This document shows positions 9,531 through 17,646 of a DNA stretch of 64,000 nt, piece by piece. The stretch's first letter is position 1; each line of letters begins with the position of its first letter. A program made the position numbers and the translations under genes. The stretch spans positions 3,632-67,631 of the forward strand of contig JAHDWA010000056.1 in NCBI GenBank assembly GCA_023382535.1, in the 5' to 3' direction. The DNA is from Anaerolineae bacterium (GTDB lineage Bacteria > Chloroflexota > Anaerolineae > 4572-78 > J111). The notes below the pieces were generated by a model that was not told the DNA's origin, did no database searches, and worked only from the letters and a program-made list of their open reading frames with translations.

Positions 9531-10118
9531 TTAACCGAATCCTACGATGATATTCCAGACTGCAAATAAACATACCAGACCGTATAATGCACCAAACACA
9601 ATAGGGACTCGTTTCTCTTCTTGATTAAATGGTCTATAGACGGTGCCATCTCCATGACCTAAGGCATCCCATTCAGCGTCAAAAAGTTTGGCTGGTAAAC
9701 GAGTCTCCAATAAATGGATTATTTTAAACTTTCCACTGTTAAGTTGTTTGTAAGATTGGATCAAACGCCACCATGTGAAGCTAAAAACAACCCCTGCTAT
9801 CGCTGCCAAAATTATCCAACCATATTGAACATTGGGTTGTGGAGTTATACTTATAAATCCAACTATCGCTGTAACAAGAGCAGTATTTACAGTTAAAAAG
9901 AACGTGTTTGCACTATGCCGACGTTCGCTCACTTTATCTTGCATTTCTACAAAAAGTTTATACTGTTCAAATAAAATTTTAATTTCCGATTCTGACAAAT
10001 CGGAGGGTATCTTGTTGAAAAGTTTGTTTTCTATCTTAGCAGGTTGGTTATTCACAGATCCTCCTTTTTCAATTGATGTACCTAGTAGATTAAAGTCCTG
10101 ATTTTGTGACCTCGACAT
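9531..10118 (-). CDS. RipA-family-like small integral membrane protein
   Basis: 195 residues. A cytoplasmic N-terminal helix region (LFEQYKLFVEMQDKVSERRH) precedes two hydrophobic segments around SANTFFLTVNTALVTAIVGF and GWIILAAIAGVVFSFTWWRL, then SYKQLNSGKFKIIHLLE and a last hydrophobic segment near the C terminus (VPIVFGALYGLVCLFAVWNI). The layout (coiled region, SERR..ANtFFL..NTAL, W..LI.SYk.LN.gKF) resembles proteins annotated as RipA-family octameric membrane proteins; that assignment is from memory. Such proteins often accompany accessory regions. It is divergent from the MetE-like operon at 10465 and paired with the 87-residue gene. Confidence 0.7.
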   Translation of the reverse strand: MSRSQNQDFNLLGTSIEKGGSVNNQPAKIENKLFNKIPSDLSESEIKILFEQYKLFVEMQDKVSERRHSANTFFLTVNTALVTAIVGFISITPQPNVQYGWIILAAIAGVVFSFTWWRLIQSYKQLNSGKFKIIHLLETRLPAKLFDAEWDALGHGDGTVYRPFNQEEKRVPIVFGALYGLVCLFAVWNIIVGFG

Positions 10119-10191
10119 TTCCTCTATATTGTAACATGTCAGAATCTCACTGACAATAGCAAAAAGTCAAATAGCCATAGCCAAATCTCTC

Positions 10192-10220
10192 TTGTCAAAT
10201 TATTAAATTTGTGTTATTCT
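10192..10220 (+). promoter_or_regulatory. Candidate promoter of the MetE-like/STAND/radical SAM operon
   Basis: TTGTCA (10192-10197), a 17-base spacer and TATTCT (10215-10220). It would give a leader of about 240 bases before the GTG at 10465. The leader contains an exact 8-base inverted repeat ACTCAGGA (10378-10385) / TCCTGAGT (10420-10427). No known riboswitch core was recognised in the leader. Confidence 0.5.
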
Positions 10221-10464
10221 GGAAGACACTAACAAATGCCTCAAAAGTTGTGTTACTTAACAAGATGTTAGGCCAACTTTTCCGCACCTCTCCAACCCAA
10301 AAATTGAATTTAGAGGATGCCCACTGATCGATAATGTAAAAGGATTTCTTTGTTTTAAGTTAGTTGGCAAGTAACAGACTCAGGAGATGCTGGGTTGGCA
10401 GAGATATGTTCAAGATATATCCTGAGTTTGTAGGCTCCTCGTTATTTGAAGGAGGTACAGCACC

Positions 10465-11403
10465 GTGACCCTCAAAACCAGCTCCGTAGGCAGTTATCCC
10501 CCACTTTATGATCCTAACCAATCAATTCATCATAAGCCCAAACAAGAACAAGATGAAATTGTTCGCCAGTCTATTGAGAGAGCTATCCACGATCAAAAAG
10601 AACTGGACATAGATGTCTTGGTTGATGGTCAAGCACGTGATGATGTAATATCCCTTATTTGCCCTTATCTCTTAGGGTTTTCTGGGAATACCTTACCCTA
10701 TCGGGTAATTGCACGTATTCAGCCATCTAAAGAGCCAATCACCGTAGCAGATTATCTTCTAGCTAAGAAGTTGGCAGGCGGGAAACCGCTAAAGGCACAT
10801 CTAACGGGACCTATGACTATAATTAGGAGTGCCTTCGTTGATCCCAACTCAGGTTATGCTAGTAAAACAGATCCTACACTCATTAAGGATATCGCCTTCG
10901 CCCTAGGCCAGGAAGCCAAATTCTTAGTTGGGGAAGGGGCGGAAATTGTGCAGATTGATGAACCAGTTCTGGCAGATGGAGTGGATTTGGACTTAGCTTT
11001 TGAAGCCATACGCCAGATTATCGAGATAGGGGAGATACCTTTCCCTGCTCTGCATGTATGCGGCAATGTTTCCAGAATACTACCCGATATATTGACTCGT
11101 TCTCCAGTTAAAATGGTCTCCTTAGAAGGTTCATGGTTAAAACGTGAAGAATTAGCTTATATTGATCGTAACTATATGACCCAGTGCGGCAAACAATTCG
11201 GCCTGGGGTGTATATCCGTTGTGGACTATAATGTGGAGCGCCCTAGAACTGTCCAGAATTTTTTAGATCAAATGGTCACTCGACTTGGGGCGGAGAATAT
11301 TTGGGCAGTAATGCCTAACTGTGGACTCCGCCCAGTACCCTATGAGATAGCCAAAGCAAAACTTAAAGTGATAGTGGATGCGGCCAAGTCTCTAGCTATT
11401 TAG
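10465..11403 (+). CDS. MetE C-terminal-domain-type methionine synthase (cobalamin-independent fold)
   Basis: 312 residues, equal to the catalytic half of MetE and similar in size to archaeal core-MetE proteins, which transfer a methyl group to homocysteine-type thiols. Likely zinc ligands are His197 and Cys199 (LHVCGN), Glu221 (SLEGS) and Cys286 (PNCGLR). IDEPVL corresponds to the conserved substrate-binding acid, and the N terminus has the SVGSYPP motif. The GTG start has GGAGG 9 bases upstream. It is the first gene of an AT-rich operon with a STAND-type ATPase and a radical SAM enzyme, an unusual setting for ordinary methionine synthesis. The actual methyl donor and acceptor are unknown. 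Confidence 0.85.
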   Translation: MTLKTSSVGSYPPLYDPNQSIHHKPKQEQDEIVRQSIERAIHDQKELDIDVLVDGQARDDVISLICPYLLGFSGNTLPYRVIARIQPSKEPITVADYLLAKKLAGGKPLKAHLTGPMTIIRSAFVDPNSGYASKTDPTLIKDIAFALGQEAKFLVGEGAEIVQIDEPVLADGVDLDLAFEAIRQIIEIGEIPFPALHVCGNVSRILPDILTRSPVKMVSLEGSWLKREELAYIDRNYMTQCGKQFGLGCISVVDYNVERPRTVQNFLDQMVTRLGAENIWAVMPNCGLRPVPYEIAKAKLKVIVDAAKSLAI

Positions 11404-11442
11404 AAGAAGCTAATTCTGTATCACTTAAAACAGGAGGCAACA

Positions 11443-14280
11443 GTGGTATCAATCGATCAACACTATATTAGTGAAGCTGTCGAGAAACGGTTTGTTGGTC
11501 GTAAAGAAGCACTCAGTGTTTTCTATCAGCGTTTTGCTTATCGGCATATGAAGAACGTAGTCTATTATTATGCTGAGGGAGGAGTGGGCAAAACCTGGAT
11601 TTTGCAGAAAATTCTGCTGGACAATTGGAATGATCCTGTGCATACGGCTGCAGATATTATTAATTTTTTTGACACCCAGAATCAAAGTATTTATGGTCTT
11701 CAAGCTACGATCAAGTCGCGTCTGGCGTCTTTAGATGTGGGTGACGCATTTGGACCTTACGACGCTACGATGAAACAATTGGAGGCTGCACGGGCCGACG
11801 AACACACTAAATCAGTCGGGTTATTAGCTAGTTTGGAAAGCAGGGTGAATAAGCTTTTTATCGAAGGCTGTCAGAAAGCAATCATTGGCCGGGAAGTTAT
11901 CCTACTTTTTGACACTTTTGAGCGGGTGCAACAGCTATATGTAGGCCAATGGATGCTTAAAGAGTTTTTACCCCAAGTTCGAAGTTTAATTATTGCTATT
12001 GTAGGGCGTCCTGTTCCAACTAAGGCAGAAGTTCCAAACAATGTCGTAGCTTACGAGTTAGGTGGACTTGAACTGGCTGATGTCCAGAGTTATGCCCGCC
12101 AGACTTGGCCATTATCAATACCTGGTGACCTCGTCCACCGCGTCTGGCAGCATACAAATGGTACTCCTCTGCTGATAGATTTAATTTTTGATCTAGCTTC
12201 TACTCAGTTCATTTATGGGTTGGAGGAACTTGATCAAGTATCTCGACTTCAAGATTCAGAAAGACTCAAAAAAGAATTAACCAAACATTTTCGAGCTGGA
12301 ACCGAACTGGATAGAGTAATTTGGGCAATGGCCTTTCTCAGGCGTCGTTTTGATATACCGATGCTTAAACATATTGTGGAGAGTGGTGAGCTTTTAGATC
12401 TCGACCCGTCCGGTTATCAACGGATCATTACGGAACTTCGTAAATTTAAGTTTGTAAAAGAGTATCCTGAATTAGAGAGCCATCTCTTGCATGATGAAAT
12501 GCAAAGGATGGTGGCAAAGTATTTGTTAGAAGAAGTAGATCCCCGGCACGAGATAAGAGATGTTCTTTACAATTTGATTGTGCTCCAGTATTACCCCAAA
12601 GTCATTGCTGAGACTAAAGAGACTAACCATACTCTGGCTCGGCAGCTTCAAGTAGAACAGTTAGGCTATATCCTTGATAAGGATTTGCAGAAAAAGAATC
12701 TAAAAGGGGGACTTGCGCAATACTTGGCCTATCGGGATGAGATTGACCAGACACACGAATATGATTTTGAAGAATTGTTGTGGGGGGAAGTTCGTGATCA
12801 TTTGGAGGGCCTGGAGGATAATGGATATGAGGAGTCCTATCAACGGGGTCAATGGTTACGAAGGCATAATCTCTTTGCCAAGGCCGAAAATCATTACCGG
12901 GAAATGAGCCGGCGCTTTAAGGGTAAGGTAGTAGAAATCAACAAATCATTGGGTTTCTCACTCTTACGCCAAGGTAAAATTCAAGAAACTATAGAAATTC
13001 TTGAACAAGGACAAGCCTTAGTAACAGACGACGACTTTGATGACATAGCTGATTTTAATAATCTTCTAGGTCAAGCTCACTTTGCTGCCGGACATTGGGA
13101 TAAAGCCCTCCAACATTATACTCTGGGCGCGCGTGCCTACACCTTAGCTAAGAATGTGGCAGGAATTGCTAGGATATACGTCAATCGAGGATACCTTTAT
13201 TCATTGCAAGGTTTATACTCGCATGCAATAGGAGAATGCAAACGTGCCTTAGAATTGCTCGGTTCATTGCCAAAACATGATCTACAAACTCAGCGCACAC
13301 GTATGTATGCCCAAATGAATTTAGGTACAGCCTATCGGCATGCAGGCAATTACGAAATGGCATCCACTCATTACCAGACTAGCCTGGAACTGGCACAAGA
13401 GGGTAAAGACCAGGAGGTTCTTTGTTATGCCTTAGAACAGTTGGGTATCAACGCCTGTTTGCGAGGACGAAAACTGCGTCGAGAAAGTAACGACTTGACC
13501 CAAGCTGTGCAACTCCAACTTCAAGCCTGGCAATATCTGACCCAGCCCTTAGAAATGGCCCAAGAAGCCGATTGGCGAGTGGCACTTGCTGACGGGTTGA
13601 GTCGCATGGCCAGAGTCTACGAAGAGATCTTCCGACTGGTGCATTTACGACATACCTTGGATCAAAAAATGCCTGAATTTAACAATCCACTTACCAAGCT
13701 TCAAGCAGAGGCCAGTAAATTCCAGCCGCCGATTGAGGTGGAGTACGAATATGACCTGCTGATCTCCAAGCCTTTCTCTAAACTGGATTGGTTGGAGAAA
13801 GCGGCACGGCTGTTTGAGTTGAGTGCCTTAGTAGCAGATGAGATCAATGACTTCCAACGAACCTTGGATAGTCTGATGGATTTTGCCAGATTACTGGTAG
13901 AGTTAAAACGCTATGAGGAAGTGCCAATTGTTGTCCGTAGAACCGAACGGATCAAAGGTTTTGTTTATCAGGAAGAGTTATTCTCAGCTATGAGCGATAT
14001 TACGCTGGCCAATTTGGCATTTGAACAGAAGCAGTATAGCTCCGCTCTTGAAAAATATGCAAGTGCTTATGCTTCTATGGCAAAACAGACCGGCTATGCT
14101 TCTTATTTGTTGACCGATAATCTTAGGGGGTTGAGCCAACGCATGCAACGTCTGACAGCTGAAATGAAATTAAAGTGGTGCGATACTCTGGAAGAACACT
14201 GGTTGACACAATCAGTCTCAACCGTTCGGCCCGACATGCTCCAATTGCTCGAAGAGATTCGCCTTAATACTTTGATGTGA
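11443..14280 (+). CDS. STAND-type ATPase with C-terminal TPR repeats
   Basis: 945 residues. The N-terminal NTPase has a Walker A (EGGVGKT, ending at residue 51) and a Walker B-like VILLFDTFE (about 152-160), followed by winged-helix-like helices. From about residue 480 there are several TPR-like helical pairs (AKAENHYREMSRRF, AAGHWDKALQHYTLGARAY, HAGNYEMASTHYQTSLELA). STAND proteins are signal-gated switches that oligomerise when the repeat region senses a ligand. No effector domain is visible at either end, so it may act through neighbours. A GTG start follows AGGAGG closely. It lies 39 bases after the MetE-like gene and 13 before the radical SAM gene, clearly one operon. Confidence 0.8.
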   Translation: MVSIDQHYISEAVEKRFVGRKEALSVFYQRFAYRHMKNVVYYYAEGGVGKTWILQKILLDNWNDPVHTAADIINFFDTQNQSIYGLQATIKSRLASLDVGDAFGPYDATMKQLEAARADEHTKSVGLLASLESRVNKLFIEGCQKAIIGREVILLFDTFERVQQLYVGQWMLKEFLPQVRSLIIAIVGRPVPTKAEVPNNVVAYELGGLELADVQSYARQTWPLSIPGDLVHRVWQHTNGTPLLIDLIFDLASTQFIYGLEELDQVSRLQDSERLKKELTKHFRAGTELDRVIWAMAFLRRRFDIPMLKHIVESGELLDLDPSGYQRIITELRKFKFVKEYPELESHLLHDEMQRMVAKYLLEEVDPRHEIRDVLYNLIVLQYYPKVIAETKETNHTLARQLQVEQLGYILDKDLQKKNLKGGLAQYLAYRDEIDQTHEYDFEELLWGEVRDHLEGLEDNGYEESYQRGQWLRRHNLFAKAENHYREMSRRFKGKVVEINKSLGFSLLRQGKIQETIEILEQGQALVTDDDFDDIADFNNLLGQAHFAAGHWDKALQHYTLGARAYTLAKNVAGIARIYVNRGYLYSLQGLYSHAIGECKRALELLGSLPKHDLQTQRTRMYAQMNLGTAYRHAGNYEMASTHYQTSLELAQEGKDQEVLCYALEQLGINACLRGRKLRRESNDLTQAVQLQLQAWQYLTQPLEMAQEADWRVALADGLSRMARVYEEIFRLVHLRHTLDQKMPEFNNPLTKLQAEASKFQPPIEVEYEYDLLISKPFSKLDWLEKAARLFELSALVADEINDFQRTLDSLMDFARLLVELKRYEEVPIVVRRTERIKGFVYQEELFSAMSDITLANLAFEQKQYSSALEKYASAYASMAKQTGYASYLLTDNLRGLSQRMQRLTAEMKLKWCDTLEEHWLTQSVSTVRPDMLQLLEEIRLNTLM

Positions 14281-14293
14281 AAATTACCAATGT

Positions 14294-15853
14294 ATGAATA
14301 GAATTGGAAGTAGGCATCTTGACATGCAAGATCTTAACAGCTTAACGCCAAAGATTTGGTTTAATCGAGTAGATATTCCCTCCCAGAGTGAAGGCGATTG
14401 CGATTGTCCAGGTGCCTGCCCGGTTCAGCCAGTTGATGCTACTTTGGGGTTAGTTAAAACCGATATTCGGCAAATGAGCGGCAACGTATATCAGCAGGTA
14501 GTGCCTCTGCATTGGCAAATATGCACTGCAGACCATTGGTTGGCTTGCAATTCGACAGGAGGAGGGCGAGTCGTCGTTCTTAACCGATTAGCCTCTTTTT
14601 TATTCAACCTCTTCCAATTTCCTACTACTCCGGTTCAAGTCGCCCAGACTGCATCAAGGGTATCACCCAAGATTGTTGAGGCGACTGTGATGCAGTTGGT
14701 GAAGTTAGGCCTCTTGGAGGAGATGAATGCACCTATTCAGGCTCTTCGTTGGGAAAACCCTGAGACCTTGACGGTCTGGTTACATATCACCAATGAGTGT
14801 AATCTCCGTTGTTCGTATTGCTTTTTGCACAAAACGCCTGATGAGATGACTGATGAGACAGCTCGGCGGGCGGTGGAAGCGATCTTTCGTTCGGCGGTGC
14901 GGCATCACTTCAAACGGGTCAAGCTAAAGTATGCTGGGGGTGAGGCGAGCCTTCACTTCAACCAAGTTCTGGCGACTCACGATTATGCGGAGCGGCTGGC
15001 TAAATCACACAGCCTTGAGTTAGAAGCCGTGCTTCTGAGTAACGGGATAGCCCTTTCATCCCGGTTGATCACTGAGCTGGTAGCTCGTCAGATCAAGGTG
15101 ATGATCTCGTTGGACGGACTAGGGGCGTATCACGATGTGCAGCGGCCCTTTGCCAATGGGCGTGGGTCGTTTGAGCAGGTGCAGCGAACGATTGAACGTT
15201 TACTAAAGAATTGCTGGATCCCCGATATTTCTATCACCGTGTCGGAGCGTAACCTAGCTGGCTTGCCCGAGTTGATCGCATACGTGTTGGAACGTGATCT
15301 GCCCTTTAGCCTGAACTATTATCGTGAGAATGAGTATTCAACGACAGTCACCGACCTTCGTTATAATGAAGCAAAGATGATTGAGGCGATGCGGTCAGTT
15401 TTTGGGGTGATTGAGCAAAATCTTCCTCGACGCAGTCTATTAGGCTGTTTGGTTGACCGGGCCAATTTGAGTGCTCCGCATCGGCATACCTGTGGGGTGG
15501 GCCACAACTATTTGGTGGTTGATCAGAAAGGAGGGATTGCCAAATGCCAAATGGACATTCAGCGGACGGTGACGACCATTGATATGGCAGACCCGTTAGC
15601 ACTGATCCGGGCTGATCAGGCGGGGATCCAGAACCTGGCGGTGGAAGAGAAGGAGGGCTGTCGGACCTGTGAGTGGCGTTATTGGTGCACGGGGGGCTGT
15701 TCGTTGTTGACACACCGCATGACCGGGCGGTACGATGTCAAGTCGCCGAACTGCGCCATCTACAAGGCCTTGTATCCAGAAGTGCTTCGGCTCGAAGCTT
15801 TACGACTGCTTAAGTACGAATTGCCTTGGACACCTTCTAAATTGGTTCCATGA
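14294..15853 (+). CDS. Radical SAM/SPASM protein with RRE-like N-terminal domain
   Basis: 519 residues. The [4Fe-4S] SAM-cluster motif CNLRCSYC supplies Cys169, Cys173 and Cys176. A YAGGEASLH motif follows (GGE motif for SAM binding), and the C terminus has SPASM-like cysteines (CGVGHNYL, CQMDI, CRTCEWRYWCTGGC, and a final PNC) for auxiliary clusters. Residues about 83-145 look like a PqqD/RRE winged helix, the part that binds peptide substrates in RiPP maturases. A cysteine-rich DCDCPGAC lies at 35-42. The family modifies peptides or proteins by radical chemistry. No obvious precursor peptide gene was found nearby, so the substrate may be a larger neighbour. It is the last gene of the operon. 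Confidence 0.85.
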   Translation: MNRIGSRHLDMQDLNSLTPKIWFNRVDIPSQSEGDCDCPGACPVQPVDATLGLVKTDIRQMSGNVYQQVVPLHWQICTADHWLACNSTGGGRVVVLNRLASFLFNLFQFPTTPVQVAQTASRVSPKIVEATVMQLVKLGLLEEMNAPIQALRWENPETLTVWLHITNECNLRCSYCFLHKTPDEMTDETARRAVEAIFRSAVRHHFKRVKLKYAGGEASLHFNQVLATHDYAERLAKSHSLELEAVLLSNGIALSSRLITELVARQIKVMISLDGLGAYHDVQRPFANGRGSFEQVQRTIERLLKNCWIPDISITVSERNLAGLPELIAYVLERDLPFSLNYYRENEYSTTVTDLRYNEAKMIEAMRSVFGVIEQNLPRRSLLGCLVDRANLSAPHRHTCGVGHNYLVVDQKGGIAKCQMDIQRTVTTIDMADPLALIRADQAGIQNLAVEEKEGCRTCEWRYWCTGGCSLLTHRMTGRYDVKSPNCAIYKALYPEVLRLEALRLLKYELPWTPSKLVP

Positions 15854-15873
15854 CAAGTTAACTAGAAAAAATT

Positions 15874-15957
15874 GAGGCTTTATAGCTTTACAAAGAGATT
15901 GAGGAAACTTCATCTTAAGAGGTCGAAGCTTCAGTAAAGAAGGTTACCTAAAGCCTC
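15874..15957. other. Long inverted repeat in the gap between the two island gene sets
   Basis: GAGGCTTTA (15874-15882) and TAAAGCCTC (15949-15957) are exact inverted repeats enclosing 66 bases that contain further small inverted pieces (AGCTTTAC, GAAGCTTC). The 226-base gap separates the radical SAM gene from the TIR gene. It may be a terminator, leader or small structured RNA. A TTGACT box near 15970 could start a second transcript. Confidence 0.4.
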
Positions 15958-16079
15958 GATCTCATTTCTTGACTTTTAACTGTTTTTTTCTGTTAAGGGT
16001 AAGTGCTGCAAACATATAGGGTGGTGATCTCCTCAAAGCAGCATAAGATTACACATATGACACATTCTGAGGTAAAAGT

Positions 16080-17636
16080 GTGACCAAGATTTTTATTAGC
16101 TATACTCACAATCCTACTCCGGACGAAGAACTAGTTAATTATCTTACTAATTATTTGAGCCAACACGGTTATGAAATTTTCGTCGACAAACAAATCTTGA
16201 TTGGTGATGAATGGCCTACGATTACCAGGCAAAAAATTGAGCTATCTGAGTTTTTTATTGTTTTACTATCAATTAGCTCGATTGAGAGTGAAATGGTTAT
16301 TGAAGAGGTAAGAATTGCATATCGACTAAATAAAAAGCAGGAAAGACCAATCATCTTGCCGATACGAGTAGCTTACTATGCTGATTTACCATATGATCTA
16401 GGGAGTTACTTAGGTAGAATTCAATATGCCCTTTGGAAATCTAATGCTGACAGCGAGTCTGTAGCTGAGAAATTACTTGATGCAATCAACCATCAGCGTA
16501 CATTTGATAAGAGCTCTCATCTTCCTCAACTTTCAGAAAAGATTGTGATTGCTGATGATGGTAATGTAATTCAGTCAGATGATGAAATTACACCTCCTAG
16601 CCCGAGAGTCAATCATAAGTTAATATTGGAGTTAGCTGAGCCTGGAGGTGCTGTCGAGTTGCGTTCCAAATTTTATATTGATCGTAATGCCGATAAAAAG
16701 GTTGGCATCGAAGTTCTTAAAAAGGGCAGGACTATCTGTATTAAAGGAGCTAGACAGACAGGAAAGAGTTCTCTTCTTGCACGTGTATATGCTTATGCTA
16801 GAAGAAACGGTCACCCTGCTGTATACCTAACTTTTCAGATGATTGACGAAAACCACCTGCAGGATCTGGATGTTTTATTACGTTATCTAGCAGAGCTATT
16901 AGCCACGACGTTGGAAACGTCAGCACCTCCCCAGTACTTTTGGAATTCTCTACTTGGCCCGAAAGACAAACTGTCTAACTTCTTAAAAGAAGCTATTCTG
17001 AAAACCACTGAGTTGCCCTTGATTATTGTTATGGATGAAGTCGATCGTCTTTTTAAATTCCCATACCGCAATGATTTTTTTAGCCTAATTCGTGCTTGGC
17101 ATGAAAAACGTGCTTTCGATGAGGTCTTCAAAAAACTTAACTTGGTACTGGCTTACTCAACTGAGGCATTCCTTTTTATTCAAAATGTATCATCACCTTT
17201 TAATGTTGGAAGTCGAATCGAATTAAATGATTTTGATCGAAATCAGTTAGAAGATTTGAATATAAGGCACGGAAAACCTATACGCGATGCTGATGAGTTA
17301 GATGCTTTTGCTAGCTTAATTGGAGGTCATCCATATCTGGCGCGTAAAGCATTTTATGACCTTGTGACTCGGGGTTGGTCCCTAAAAAACTTAATTGATG
17401 TAGCTTTAGCAGATGATGGCCCTTTTGATGAGCATTTGCGCGCTCATCTCTGGCATCTACATAACTTCCCGGATCTGAAGACTGCAATGAAGGAAATTTT
17501 AACAGGTAACATTTGCTCCGATGATCTGTTATTCTATCGCCTTCGTTCTGCTGGATTAGTTCGGGGACATGATCGCCATTCCACAGTTCTACGTTGTGGG
17601 CTTTATACTCAATATTTTAGTAAACATCTGTTATAG
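16080..17636 (+). CDS. TIR domain-AAA (AAA_35-like) ATPase
   Basis: 518 residues. Residues 1-135 form a TIR domain (KIFISYTHN, IFVDKQILIGDEW, LSISSIESEMVIEEVRIA); Glu75/Glu76 are candidate catalytic acids if it is an NADase. Residues about 185-480 form an AAA-like ATPase with Walker A GARQTGKSS (223-231), Walker B LPLIIVMDEVDRLF and IGGHPYLARKAFYDL, typical of the AAA_35 group. TIR-ATPase fusions are known in bacterial immunity and signalling. A GTG start follows a GAGG. The next gene starts 10 bases later and encodes a related AAA domain, so the two probably act together. NAD cleavage is inferred, not shown. Confidence 0.85.
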   Translation: MTKIFISYTHNPTPDEELVNYLTNYLSQHGYEIFVDKQILIGDEWPTITRQKIELSEFFIVLLSISSIESEMVIEEVRIAYRLNKKQERPIILPIRVAYYADLPYDLGSYLGRIQYALWKSNADSESVAEKLLDAINHQRTFDKSSHLPQLSEKIVIADDGNVIQSDDEITPPSPRVNHKLILELAEPGGAVELRSKFYIDRNADKKVGIEVLKKGRTICIKGARQTGKSSLLARVYAYARRNGHPAVYLTFQMIDENHLQDLDVLLRYLAELLATTLETSAPPQYFWNSLLGPKDKLSNFLKEAILKTTELPLIIVMDEVDRLFKFPYRNDFFSLIRAWHEKRAFDEVFKKLNLVLAYSTEAFLFIQNVSSPFNVGSRIELNDFDRNQLEDLNIRHGKPIRDADELDAFASLIGGHPYLARKAFYDLVTRGWSLKNLIDVALADDGPFDEHLRAHLWHLHNFPDLKTAMKEILTGNICSDDLLFYRLRSAGLVRGHDRHSTVLRCGLYTQYFSKHLL

Positions 17637-17646
17637 ATAGTAACAT

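Noticed and set aside
10221..10464. SAM or cobalamin riboswitch before the MetE-type gene
   Set aside because: No conserved core of SAM-I/II or the cobalamin B12 box could be found by eye.
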